From contig NZ_CP024996.1 in NCBI RefSeq assembly GCF_003719195.1, positions 248,001 to 312,000 on the forward strand: DNA of 64,000 bases. The letters are read 5' to 3'. A program made the position numbers and the translations under genes. The DNA comes from Herbaspirillum rubrisubalbicans (GTDB taxonomy: Bacteria > Pseudomonadota > Gammaproteobacteria > Burkholderiales > Burkholderiaceae_D). The notes under the pieces were generated by a model. It was not told the DNA's origin and did no database searches. It saw nothing but the letters and a program-made list of their open reading frames with translations. Shown in pieces: positions 1 through 7,730 of this stretch. Numbering within the stretch: the stretch's first letter is position 1; each line of letters starts with the position of its first letter.

Positions 1-440
1 AAGCCCACGGTCGGTGGTGTAGCCATGCGCAGGGCCTGCGGCAAGACGATCATCCACATGCGCTGCCAGCGCGTGAGCCCGAGGCATTCGGCGGCTTCCC
101 ACTGGCTCTTGTGGACGGCCTGGATGCAGCCGCGCCAGATCTCGCCGAGGAAGGCACTGGCGTAGATCACCATCGCCGTGGCCGCCGCCGGCAATGCATC
201 GACCGTGCCGATGCCGGCCAGTGCCGGGCCGTAGAAGCACATCCCCATGAGGACCAGCAAGGGCGTGCCCTGAATCAGTTGTATCCAGGCGCTGGCCATA
301 TGCCGTACGGCTGCCAGGGGCGAGACCCGCGCCAGCGCCAGAATGAGACCCGCCATCGCGCCCAGCGATAGCGTCAGCGCTGACAGCAGCAGCGTGCCCC
401 AGGCGCCCTGCAGCAAGGAAAGAAACTGTTCATGCGTCAT
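1..440 (-). CDS. Amino-acid ABC transporter permease, C-terminus cut by window edge
   Basis: This frame is open from an ATG at 440 down to base 1, so about 146 N-terminal residues are visible and the C-terminus lies outside the window. It begins MTHEQFLSLLQGAWGTLLLS and has hydrophobic segments followed by the EAA loop that contacts the ATPase (QWEAAECLGLTRWQRMWMIV), which marks the His/Glu/Gln/Arg-type inner-membrane permease family. It sits 12 bases after the stop of a second permease of the same family, so the two probably form a heterodimeric channel in one operon. The ATPase and binding protein are not visible and may lie beyond the edge. The substrate cannot be read from the sequence. 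Confidence 0.9.
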   Translation of the reverse strand, partial: MTHEQFLSLLQGAWGTLLLSALTLSLGAMAGLILALARVSPLAAVRHMASAWIQLIQGTPLLVLMGMCFYGPALAGIGTVDALPAAATAMVIYASAFLGEIWRGCIQAVHKSQWEAAECLGLTRWQRMWMIVLPQALRMATPPTVG

Positions 441-452
441 GCTTGCTCTCCT

Positions 453-1136
453 TCAAAGGGGAGTGCCAAGCTTGCGCCGGCGCGTGAAGGCCAGTTGCCC
501 GAGCATCCAGAAACCGGCCCGCATCAGGCAGGACAGGGCCAGATAGAGCACCCACAGCACCAGGAACACCTCGAAGTTGCGGAAGGTATCGGACTGCACG
601 CGATTGGCCACCCCCAGCAATTCTTCCGCGCCCACCGAAGAGAGAATGCTGGAGGCCAGCATCATCAAGACGAACTGGCTGGTCAGGGCCGGCCAGACGC
701 GCTCCACCGCCGGTTGCAGTACCACGTGCCGCAACACCTGCAGCGGCGACAGCCCCAGGCAATGCGCGGCCTCGATCTGGCCATGCTGGATGGACTCGAT
801 GCCGGCACGCACGATCTCGCAGCTATAGGCGCCGATATTGATGACCAGCGCCATCGTCGCGCCGGCCATGACGGGCATGGTGATCCCCACCGACGAAAGC
901 CCGAAGATCAGGAAGTAGCACTGGATGAGCAGTGGCGTGTTGCGGATCAGTTCGACATAGCCGCCCACTGCAGCGCACAGCCAGCCATGGCGGCTGCCAC
1001 GTGCCACCGCACAGACCACGCCCAGCAAGAAGCCCAGCAGCGTGGCCAGGAAGGACAGTTGTATCGTGCTCCAGGCACCTTGCAACAGTAGCGGCCAGTG
1101 CGCGGCGACGCTGGCGAAATCGAATTCGTAATGCAT
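453..1136 (-). CDS. Amino-acid ABC transporter permease (HisM/GlnP family)
   Basis: A 227-residue polytopic inner-membrane protein of the polar amino-acid uptake permease family, with full family length. The EAA loop is seen as IEAAHCLGLSPLQVLRHVVL around residues 130-150, and the N-terminal half has the usual segment (IQLSFLATLLGFLLGVVCAV). It follows the 2-hydroxyacid dehydrogenase gene by 38 bases and precedes the second permease by 12, so all three are likely cotranscribed. The link with a hydroxyacid dehydrogenase suggests the imported solute may feed, or be converted to, a 2-hydroxy acid. That substrate idea is inference only. Confidence 0.92.
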   Translation of the reverse strand: MHYEFDFASVAAHWPLLLQGAWSTIQLSFLATLLGFLLGVVCAVARGSRHGWLCAAVGGYVELIRNTPLLIQCYFLIFGLSSVGITMPVMAGATMALVINIGAYSCEIVRAGIESIQHGQIEAAHCLGLSPLQVLRHVVLQPAVERVWPALTSQFVLMMLASSILSSVGAEELLGVANRVQSDTFRNFEVFLVLWVLYLALSCLMRAGFWMLGQLAFTRRRKLGTPL

Positions 1137-1174
1137 GTCTGCTCCTCGCTCTCGGGATGAAAGGACTGTTGCGT

Positions 1175-2350
1175 CTAGAGTCGGCGCAGGTAGGTTGCAT
1201 CAAGCTGATCGATATCCGGGCAAGCCAGCAGCGCCAGCACGCGGTCCACTTCGCTGCGCAGGATGTCCAGTGCACGTGCTGCGCCCGCCTGACCGCCAGC
1301 GGCCAAGCCGTAGGTGGTGGCGCGACCCAGCAGGACGGCGTCGGCGCCCAGGGCGATGGCCTTGACGATATCGGCGCCGCGTCGGAAACCGCCGTCGAGC
1401 ATCACCGTCAGTTGTCCTTTCACGGCAGCGACGACTTCAGGCAGCACATCCATCGTCGACAAGGCGCCATCGAGCTGGCGCCCGCCATGGTTGGAGAGGA
1501 CGATGCCATCCACGCCCAGCGCCACGGCGCGTTGTGCATCCTGCACCTGCATCACTCCTTTCAAGACCAGTTTGCCGTTCCAGATGCCGCGCAGCCATTG
1601 CACATCACGCCAGTCCAGCGCCGGTGACAGTGATTGGCCGAGAATGGATGCCGCCGCGCCTCGCACGCTGGTCTGATCGGCCGGCAACAGATCGCCCAGG
1701 TTGGCGAAGCGGGGAAAGCCGTGCGGGTAGAGGATGTCGATGAGCCAGCGCGGATGGCACAACACATCGAGCTTGTTACGCCAGTCCAGTCGACGCGGAC
1801 TGCTGAAGTTGCGCACGTCCCATTCGCGCTTGCCATAGACGGCGCTATCGGTGGTGAGCACCAGCGTGTCGATGCCTGCGGCTTGCGCGCGCTGCGCCAC
1901 GCTGGCCACGAAAGCACGGTCGCGATACAGGTAGACCTGTTGCCACACCTGCGCCCCGGAACGGCGCACCACCTCTTCCAGCGAAGTGGTGGACACATTG
2001 GTCAAGACAAAGGGAATGCCGGCACCCGCAGCTGCGCTTGCCATGGCAATGTCTCCCTCACGGGCCAGCAATCCGCTGAAGCCGGTCGGGCCGATCAGGA
2101 AGGGCGAGGCGATCTCCTGACCGAACAGCTTGCGTGCCTGGCGGCGCACCGAGACATCCACCAGGGTGCGCGGCAGAAAGCCGATGTGGCTGAATACCTC
2201 GCGGTTGCGACGCAGGCTGATTTCTTCTTCGGCGCCGCCTTCGACATATTCGAAACAGAAATTGGGAACTCGCTTGCGCGCGATGGCGCGCAGTTCCTCG
2301 ATGCTCTGGGCACGTTGCAAGTCCGTCCCGGTGTATAGACGACGTTCCAA
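1175..2350 (-). CDS. FMN-dependent L-2-hydroxyacid dehydrogenase (lactate/mandelate dehydrogenase type)
   Basis: A 391-residue member of the FMN-dependent 2-hydroxyacid dehydrogenase family, which oxidises an L-2-hydroxy acid to the 2-oxo acid. The signature SNHGGRQLDG carries the catalytic base His288 and substrate arginine Arg291. The FMN lysine is Lys264 in LVLKG, and the active-site tyrosines and aspartate are in FEYVEGGA, QVYLYRD and TTDS. The segment ILYPHGFPRFANL resembles the loop region of the membrane-associated lactate/mandelate branch rather than soluble glycolate oxidase. It is divergent from a FadR-family regulator, as lldD is in many bacteria, and is followed by ABC permease genes. 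I cannot choose between lactate, mandelate or another acid, so no symbol is given. Confidence 0.9.
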   Translation of the reverse strand: MERRLYTGTDLQRAQSIEELRAIARKRVPNFCFEYVEGGAEEEISLRRNREVFSHIGFLPRTLVDVSVRRQARKLFGQEIASPFLIGPTGFSGLLAREGDIAMASAAAGAGIPFVLTNVSTTSLEEVVRRSGAQVWQQVYLYRDRAFVASVAQRAQAAGIDTLVLTTDSAVYGKREWDVRNFSSPRRLDWRNKLDVLCHPRWLIDILYPHGFPRFANLGDLLPADQTSVRGAAASILGQSLSPALDWRDVQWLRGIWNGKLVLKGVMQVQDAQRAVALGVDGIVLSNHGGRQLDGALSTMDVLPEVVAAVKGQLTVMLDGGFRRGADIVKAIALGADAVLLGRATTYGLAAGGQAGAARALDILRSEVDRVLALLACPDIDQLDATYLRRL

Positions 2351-2417
2351 TTCGGCTCTCCCGATTGCACTTCGTGGATGTCAGCGGCTTGACCCCCTGA
2401 CTTGCTCGGCAGTGTAT

Positions 2418-2473
2418 AAATTGGTCAAGCCAAAAGCAAATTATTTTTATAAATCAAAATTGGTAAGGCCGAA
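2418..2473. promoter_or_regulatory. Two FadR/LldR-type operator candidates
   Basis: Two related half-palindromic sites lie between the divergent dehydrogenase and FadR-family genes: AAATTGGTCAAGCCAAA at 2418-2434 and AATTGGTAAGGCCGAA at 2458-2473. Their centres are 39 bp apart, close to four helical turns. Both resemble the TTGGT-N3-ACCAA layout known for FadR-subfamily regulators such as PdhR and LldR. Binding is inferred. Confidence 0.5.
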
Positions 2474-2563
2474 ATGATGTCCGCGCCTGTGAGACAATCG
2501 CCAAAAACCCTGACAAACTGTTCCAAAGGCCAGCTTGTCGGCTTCTCCAGATTAGTTAACACG

Positions 2564-3277
2564 ATGTCCAGCCAGAAATCGCCCGACTCCCGTCGCCTGT
2601 ACCTCCAGATTGCGGACCGCCTGCGGACCGTGATGTATCAGCCTGGCTTTACCAGCCAAGGCCGCTTGCCGCCTGAGCGTGCGCTGGCCGAACAATTGGG
2701 CGTGTCGCGGCCCTCGATCCGGGAAGCCTTGGTCGCCCTGGAGCTTGAGGGAAGGGTGGAGATCCGCATGGGATCGGGGGTCTACCTGACGCAGACAGTT
2801 CCGCCGGAGCTGCACAAGGAGGATGCGACAGTCGAGGAAATGGGTAACAGCCTGAGCGACATCATGGGAGCGCGGGCCATTTTCGAGGGCGCGATTGTCG
2901 CCCTGGTTGCGCCGCTGGCCAAGCCCAGGGATGTCAAGGCGCTGCGCGCGATCTACGACACCATGGAGTGCGAATGCCAGGCAGGCAGGAGCCCTGCCCA
3001 CGCTGACCGCGAATTCCACATTCGTATCGCCCAGATGACCCATAACGAGGTACTGGTGCAGACGGTGGCCCGGCTTTACGACGAACGTCAGGATCCGATC
3101 TCGGCCAAGCTATTGGATCATTACGAACCGGAAGATAGCTGGTTCACGGCGCTGCACGAGCATCGCGAGATTCTGGAAGCCATCGAGGCCCGCGATGCCA
3201 TCCAGGCGCAGGCGGCGATGCAGCGACATCTGAAGTTGTCGCTCAAGCGCACCATGACGCGCAAGCAATTGAGCTGA
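2564..3277 (+). CDS. FadR-family (GntR) transcriptional regulator
   Basis: A 237-residue regulator with an N-terminal GntR winged helix (residues about 10-75; the turn reads LPPERALAEQLGVSRPSIRE, followed by LVALELEGRVEIRMGSGVYL) and a C-terminal all-helical FCD ligand domain containing the metal-site style residues EFHIRIAQMTHNEVL. It is divergent from the 2-hydroxyacid dehydrogenase, so it probably controls that operon in response to the hydroxy acid, as LldR does. The frame is open 30 codons further upstream to ATG 2474, which has a weak AAGG site. That start would place one operator against the start codon, so I prefer ATG 2564, although no good ribosome site precedes it. Confidence 0.85.
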   Translation: MSSQKSPDSRRLYLQIADRLRTVMYQPGFTSQGRLPPERALAEQLGVSRPSIREALVALELEGRVEIRMGSGVYLTQTVPPELHKEDATVEEMGNSLSDIMGARAIFEGAIVALVAPLAKPRDVKALRAIYDTMECECQAGRSPAHADREFHIRIAQMTHNEVLVQTVARLYDERQDPISAKLLDHYEPEDSWFTALHEHREILEAIEARDAIQAQAAMQRHLKLSLKRTMTRKQLS

Positions 3278-3319
3278 ACCGGGTTGCCCCATTCAGGTGG
3301 CAGAAAAGAAGTGACAAGG

Positions 3320-5698
3320 TCACGAGCGATTGCCTGCGGTGTCGGCGGGAATGAAATTATGAATCGTGATGTCTTTGCGGCCTGACGGTACCTTGATGCT
3401 GCCTTTGCCGCTGATCAGCTTCATGTGCTTGGCCGCAAAGGCCACAAACATCTCGCCGGCCCGCATCAGGAGGCTGCGCCCTGTGCTGACTTGGGTATTG
3501 GTCTGGCTGACCATGTCGATGTGTTGCGCTGAGCCCAACACCATGGCGTCCTGGCTCGTGATGCTCACGCCCGCCGGTGCGTCCACGGCGATCATGGGCG
3601 TCTCGGTGTGCACTGCGCCGCTGGCGGGCTCGCTCGCATCCCAGGCCTGCAGTTGGGTTCTGATGCGTTCCAACTGGGCCAGATCGGTCGCCTCGGCGTG
3701 ATGCCTGGCTGCATCCTGGCTCAGGCGCTGCGCCAGCTCTTGCAGATCGCGCAGTGTCTCCAGCAGGACGGCACGCTCCAGGATGCGGCCGCGTCCCCGG
3801 TCCTGGCGGTGCGCGGTGATCAGGACGCCCTTGCCGGCACGCAGCACGCCGTGTCCGTCAGTTCTGGTTTCCACGCCCTCGCCACGATCACTGCCTTGGC
3901 CGTCGTAGCGTGGTTCGGTCAGATAGCCCAGGTTGATCTGGCTGTGCTGGTGTTCACTGGCCAATTGCGTGCTGATCTGGCCGGGGGTGTCATCCAGGCG
4001 CAACTGGTTGTAGCGCGCGCCATCGACCTCCTTGGACTTGATGCCGGACAGGAAACGGTTGCCCGGCAAACCGCCAGCGTGGCTGAAGCGCGCCGGCAGG
4101 TTGAGGCCGTTGTGCAGGACCCCGGCGACGAACATCTTGTCCGGATCGCCGCCGAGAAAATCGATCAGGACTTCCATGCCGACCCGGGGCACGGCATCGT
4201 GTCCATAGCCTGCCCCGGCCCAGGCGCTCGATACGCGTACGAAGGCGCTGTCCTGGTCATGGCCGCTGGTGCCCGCCCCTTGGGCATGGGCGTGGTCTTC
4301 CGCTTGCAGGCCCTGCAACTGCACCTTGATGCGTCCCAATGCATCGCAGTACACCTCTTCCTGTGCCGGCCCCACCACCAGCGCCGTGATCGGATGCACG
4401 GCAGGTAGATGCTGGCGTGGATCGTAATGCGGGCTCAGCGAGGCAGTGCGCCGCACGCAAGTGAGGTGGTTGTGATAGCGCAGATCGCTTGCACCTTGCG
4501 GTACTCCGGCTTGCCACTGGAGTTCCGGCAAGAGTCGTTGGATGGGATCCTGCAAGACCTTGGGGAAATTGTTTTCGGCGCGCTGCTGCAGCGAGGTGAC
4601 GATGAATTCGCGCTGCGAGGCATTCCGGTAGCGCATATCGGGGTGCCGTTCCAGAACGAACCAGTGTCCTACCGCCAGGTCGCGCACACTGCCACTGGCC
4701 TGGAAGGATTCGCAACGGCCTTCGTGCGCCGACATGCGTGCATCGGCCAGGCGTACCTGGTCCAGCAGATTCTCTGCCACATGGGGTGCCTCGATGAAGC
4801 GATCGGTGATGGCCAATCCGAGTTCGGTGCCGGCCCTTCCCTGGTCCACGATGCCATGGCTGACCACGTCATTGATGCGTAACGATTTATAGTCCCAACT
4901 GGCGCGTTGCACGCTGGCCGGCGTCAGGCTGCGTTCGCAGCTCCATGCGCTGATGCTGTCGCGTTCTTCGGTGGCACCGTCGCGGTGATAACGCACACTG
5001 GCCGCACTGGCTTGCGGCAGCAGCGCCACCTGGTCGCAGAACACCAGGGTGTGAGCTGGCGTGGTTGAGGTGTCGATACCGTCCGATGTCTGGGGCGTAG
5101 CGATGTACCAGGTGATACCCTCGCGCCGGCAAAGCCGTTCGATGAAGTGCGCATCAGACTCGTTGAATTGATGGCTGATCTCGCGGATCGGATAGCGTGC
5201 ATCGTCGAGCCGGTCGAGGTCGAAGGAAAAGGCACTGGCCAGTACGGGACTGCGCTGGCGCCATTCGCGCAGCATGATCTCAAGGATGGCCGGTACGTTC
5301 TTGCTGCGGAAGATACGCGTGTTGATCCGTTCCCCCATCACCGAGAGCGCATCACGTAGCGTCAACTGATAGACCCGCAGTGCCCTATCGGCATGGCCGG
5401 CCCGCGCATCGGTGATCAAGCCATTGATATGGTGCAGGCCGCCGCGGTCGGTCACCATCTCTATGCCGATCGGCTGCCCCAGCAGTTCTTGCAGGGGCAG
5501 ATCGGGATTGATGGACAGGCAAGTCAGCTGTCCTTCCACTCCCTCCAGCAGCGCTTCGCGCAGCTCTACCCGTTGCACCAGCAGTTGTTGGGAGAGATGC
5601 GCTTCACGCTGGCTCCAGCGTAAGCGAAGGGGGCGGTATTGCTGTGTCAGGATGGCCTGGGCGAAGGCAGTCGTGACTGTCGAGAGGTTGTCGGTCAT
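3320..5698 (-). CDS. vgrG: Type VI secretion spike protein VgrG (orphan)
   Basis: A 792-residue VgrG, the trimeric spike that caps the T6SS Hcp tube. The N-terminal gp27-like part (residues about 1-400; LSINPDLPLQELLGQPIGIE and the FIERLCRREGITWYI segment) is followed by the gp5-like OB domain (YCDALGRIKVQLQG, VRVSSAWAGAGYGHDAVPRV, IDFLGGDPDKMFVAGVLHN). A DUF2345-type C-terminal region follows (MRAGEMFVAFAAKHMKLIS). The frame is open 61 codons upstream, but that stretch is not VgrG-like; ATG 5698 starting MTDNLSTVTTAF is chosen. No T6SS core gene, adaptor, effector or immunity gene is adjacent, since both neighbours are unrelated, so this is an orphan vgrG that must be served by a T6SS elsewhere. 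There is no obvious extra effector domain at its C-terminus. Confidence 0.93.
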   Translation of the reverse strand: MTDNLSTVTTAFAQAILTQQYRPLRLRWSQREAHLSQQLLVQRVELREALLEGVEGQLTCLSINPDLPLQELLGQPIGIEMVTDRGGLHHINGLITDARAGHADRALRVYQLTLRDALSVMGERINTRIFRSKNVPAILEIMLREWRQRSPVLASAFSFDLDRLDDARYPIREISHQFNESDAHFIERLCRREGITWYIATPQTSDGIDTSTTPAHTLVFCDQVALLPQASAASVRYHRDGATEERDSISAWSCERSLTPASVQRASWDYKSLRINDVVSHGIVDQGRAGTELGLAITDRFIEAPHVAENLLDQVRLADARMSAHEGRCESFQASGSVRDLAVGHWFVLERHPDMRYRNASQREFIVTSLQQRAENNFPKVLQDPIQRLLPELQWQAGVPQGASDLRYHNHLTCVRRTASLSPHYDPRQHLPAVHPITALVVGPAQEEVYCDALGRIKVQLQGLQAEDHAHAQGAGTSGHDQDSAFVRVSSAWAGAGYGHDAVPRVGMEVLIDFLGGDPDKMFVAGVLHNGLNLPARFSHAGGLPGNRFLSGIKSKEVDGARYNQLRLDDTPGQISTQLASEHQHSQINLGYLTEPRYDGQGSDRGEGVETRTDGHGVLRAGKGVLITAHRQDRGRGRILERAVLLETLRDLQELAQRLSQDAARHHAEATDLAQLERIRTQLQAWDASEPASGAVHTETPMIAVDAPAGVSITSQDAMVLGSAQHIDMVSQTNTQVSTGRSLLMRAGEMFVAFAAKHMKLISGKGSIKVPSGRKDITIHNFIPADTAGNRS

Positions 5699-5811
5699 GG
5701 CGGGTACCGGGGCAATGAAGGCTGGTTGAGCAAGCCGCAAAGCATAAGTACACCGACCCGCCGGGGAAGCGATGAGCCCAATAAAGACCAGGTTTCCCGA
5801 TTTTCTTGTGT

Positions 5812-5829
5812 ATATTTTTAGAAAAATAT
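5812..5829. promoter_or_regulatory. AT-only palindrome between vgrG and hslR
   Basis: The sequence ATATTTTTAGAAAAATAT is a perfect inverted repeat, two 8-base arms around AG, in the AT-rich stretch between the divergent vgrG and hslR starts. It could overlap promoter elements of either gene or bind a nucleoid protein. No function is shown. Confidence 0.35.
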
Positions 5830-5871
5830 CGATAATTACCGCCAGACCATTTCTCTCCCATCCCCAACAGC

Positions 5872-6246
5872 ATGGACACAACGCGCATCGACAAATGGTG
5901 CTGGGCCGCGCGCTTCTTCAAGACGCGCTCGCAAGCCACCGAAGCCGTGGACCGCGGCCGCATCAAGCTCAACGGCGAGCGCACCAAGCCGGCCCACAAC
6001 GTCAAGACCGGCGACCGCCTGCAGATCGACAATGGATCAACCGAATGGGAAGTGCTGGTCACCGGCATCGCCGACAAGCGTGGCTCGGCCGCCATTGCCG
6101 CGACCCTCTACCAGGAAAGTGAAGAGAGCCTCGCGCGGCGTGCCGCCCAGGCCGAGCGCCATCGCCTGTTCCGCGAACCCTCGGCCGAGATCAAGGGACG
6201 GCCGACCAAGCGCGACCGGCGCCTGCTGGACCGTTCCTCTTCTTGA
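5872..6246 (+). CDS. hslR: Heat-shock protein Hsp15, S4-domain RNA-binding protein
   Basis: A 124-residue protein of the Hsp15 family, which binds stalled 50S subunits carrying nascent peptidyl-tRNA and helps recycle them. The S4 RNA-binding domain spans residues about 4-65: RIDKWCWAARFFKTRSQATE, then GRIKLNGERTKPAHNVKTGD and RLQI. A basic C-terminal tail (GRPTKRDRRLLDRSSS) matches the family. Length is as expected. It is divergent from vgrG across an AT-rich intergenic stretch of about 170 bp. Confidence 0.93.
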   Translation: MDTTRIDKWCWAARFFKTRSQATEAVDRGRIKLNGERTKPAHNVKTGDRLQIDNGSTEWEVLVTGIADKRGSAAIAATLYQESEESLARRAAQAERHRLFREPSAEIKGRPTKRDRRLLDRSSS

Positions 6247-6327
6247 ATCGATGCGTTGCCGCCACACGGCGAGCTCGTTGTAACATGAGGGCCGATCTCC
6301 CCGACCTGTCTTTTCTCCACTCCCGGT

Positions 6328-6801
6328 ATGAAGGTGCAGATGTCCCAGGTAGTCCCCTCCGAACCCGTATCACCCATGCCGGTGGCGCGGCCCCTGCGCA
6401 AGGAGTGCCCGCCCGGCGCCTGCGACTGCCAGCGTGAAGCCCTGCTGGAATGCCTGCACGCCCCCGAGGCGCGCGTGCTGTGGCTGACCCGCGAAGAAGA
6501 AAAACGTCTGATCGAACGCATTACCCGCGTGGCCAGCTATGAAGAGCTGCTGCACGTGGGCAGCCTCATGCGCAAGAACCTCGGCATCCACCTGCACATC
6601 AGCCCCGGCCCCAACGAAGTGCGCACCGTGCGCGGCCTGCAGATCCACCTGGCCGAGCAACCCGGCCTGTGCCGCAAGACGCGCGAGACCATTCCCGCGG
6701 CCATCCGCAAATGCCTTGAAAACAACCCCACCATCGTCTACGCCCTGCTGGATGCCCACGACCTGCTGGGTGCCACCACTTCTCCTTCCGCGCCTGCCTG
6801 A
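6328..6801 (+). CDS. Conserved-looking hypothetical protein with N-terminal Cys cluster
   Basis: I do not recognise this 157-residue protein. Its N-terminal third carries a cysteine cluster (CPPGACDCQREALLEC, residues about 27-42), which could bind a metal or form a small zinc or iron-sulfur site. The rest is predicted mixed alpha/beta with a hydrophobic core (EELLHVGSLMRKNLGIHLHI). A final Cys pair is seen near residues 112 and 127. It has no signal peptide or membrane segment. It stands alone between hslR and the TetR gene in the same direction, with 81 bp after hslR. An alternative start four codons in (ATG 6340) has AAGGTG just upstream. Codon use looks native. Confidence 0.75.
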   Translation: MKVQMSQVVPSEPVSPMPVARPLRKECPPGACDCQREALLECLHAPEARVLWLTREEEKRLIERITRVASYEELLHVGSLMRKNLGIHLHISPGPNEVRTVRGLQIHLAEQPGLCRKTRETIPAAIRKCLENNPTIVYALLDAHDLLGATTSPSAPA

Positions 6802-6879
6802 ATGCTTGCTGCATGGCAAATCCGCCCGCATCAGGCACGCTGATTTTTTTGTTTGACTTTTGCGGCGCGATGAATAATA

Positions 6880-6893
6880 GTACGATCGTTCGA
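6880..6893. promoter_or_regulatory. Candidate TetR operator upstream of beta-oxidation cluster
   Basis: GTACGATCGTTCGA contains the perfect 8-bp palindrome ACGATCGT (6882-6889) inside an AT-rich promoter-like segment, about 120 bp before the TetR gene. TetR-type regulators of fatty-acid genes often bind CG-centred palindromes of this kind. This is a position and symmetry argument only. Confidence 0.35.
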
Positions 6894-7007
6894 ATTAATT
6901 CTGTGTGAAGATAAATTCATGCGACCAGGAGCAGCGGCCATGCAGCCGCGCCCGGTGAACGACTTCCTTTCCCTCACGCCCTGGTGATGGATATCAAAGA
7001 GATAACG

Positions 7008-7712
7008 ATGACAGAGACAAGCAAGGTGACCACCGCGCCCGCCCGGCCCAAGTTCCTGCGCAAGGGCGAGCAGACCCGCGCCGCCATTCTGGACGTGGCG
7101 CTGGAGCTGGCCAGCCGTGACGGGCTGGAAGGGCTCACCATTGGTCTGTTGGCCGAGAAGATGAAGATGAGCAAGTCCGGTGTCTTCGCCCACTTCGGCT
7201 CGCGCGAGGACTTGCAGATCGAGGTCGTGCGGCTGTACCACAATCGTTTCGAGCAGGAGGTGTTCTATCCCTCCATCAAGGAACCACGCGGCCTGCCGCG
7301 CCTGGAAGGCATGTTCGCGCGCTGGATCAAGCAGGTCACGGTGGAAATCGCGCTGGGCTGTATCTACATCAGCGGCGCGGTTGAATACGACGACCGCCCC
7401 GGCGCCATTCGCGATCACCTGGTGGCGATGGTCCAGGCCTGGCGCGATGCCCTGGAGCGCTGCATCCGGCAGGCCATGGAAGCCGGCCATCTGCGCGCCG
7501 ACATCGAGGTCAGCCAGATGGTCTATGAAATGTATGGCCTGATCCTGGCCCTGCATCACGATGCGCGCTTCCTGCACATCCCCGGCAGCGTCGAGCGCGC
7601 CGAAGCGAGTTTCCGCCGCCTGATTGACAGCTATCGCCCGCAAGGCAGCGACAGCAGCACTCAGGCCGCACCCGCCAAGCATTCAAAATCGGCTGCCAGG
7701 AAGGCAGCCTAA
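7008..7712 (+). CDS. TetR-family regulator, probably of fatty-acid degradation
   Basis: A TetR/AcrR regulator of 234 residues from ATG 7008, which has AAAGAG seven bases upstream; GTG 6984 and ATG 6987 are in-frame alternatives. The N-terminal helix-turn-helix reads TRAAILDVALELASRDGLEG, then IGLLAEKMKMSKSGVFAHFG. The C-terminal ligand domain is helical, with a basic Ser/Ala/Lys-rich tail (KHSKSAARKAA). It is 18 bp before the acyl-CoA dehydrogenase gene and heads the beta-oxidation cluster. By analogy with PsrA/FadR-type TetR repressors it probably senses long-chain acyl-CoA or a related ester. That ligand is inference. Confidence 0.87.
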   Translation: MTETSKVTTAPARPKFLRKGEQTRAAILDVALELASRDGLEGLTIGLLAEKMKMSKSGVFAHFGSREDLQIEVVRLYHNRFEQEVFYPSIKEPRGLPRLEGMFARWIKQVTVEIALGCIYISGAVEYDDRPGAIRDHLVAMVQAWRDALERCIRQAMEAGHLRADIEVSQMVYEMYGLILALHHDARFLHIPGSVERAEASFRRLIDSYRPQGSDSSTQAAPAKHSKSAARKAA

Positions 7713-7730
7713 ACCCGTCCGGAGACATTC

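Noticed and set aside
2474..2563. Extra 30 N-terminal codons for the FadR-family regulator
   Set aside because: The extension has no family match and would overlap an operator-like site. Kept as an alternative only.
5699..5881. Extra 61 codons for VgrG
   Set aside because: The segment is not VgrG-like and would overlap the hslR start. The family N-terminus begins at MTDNLST.
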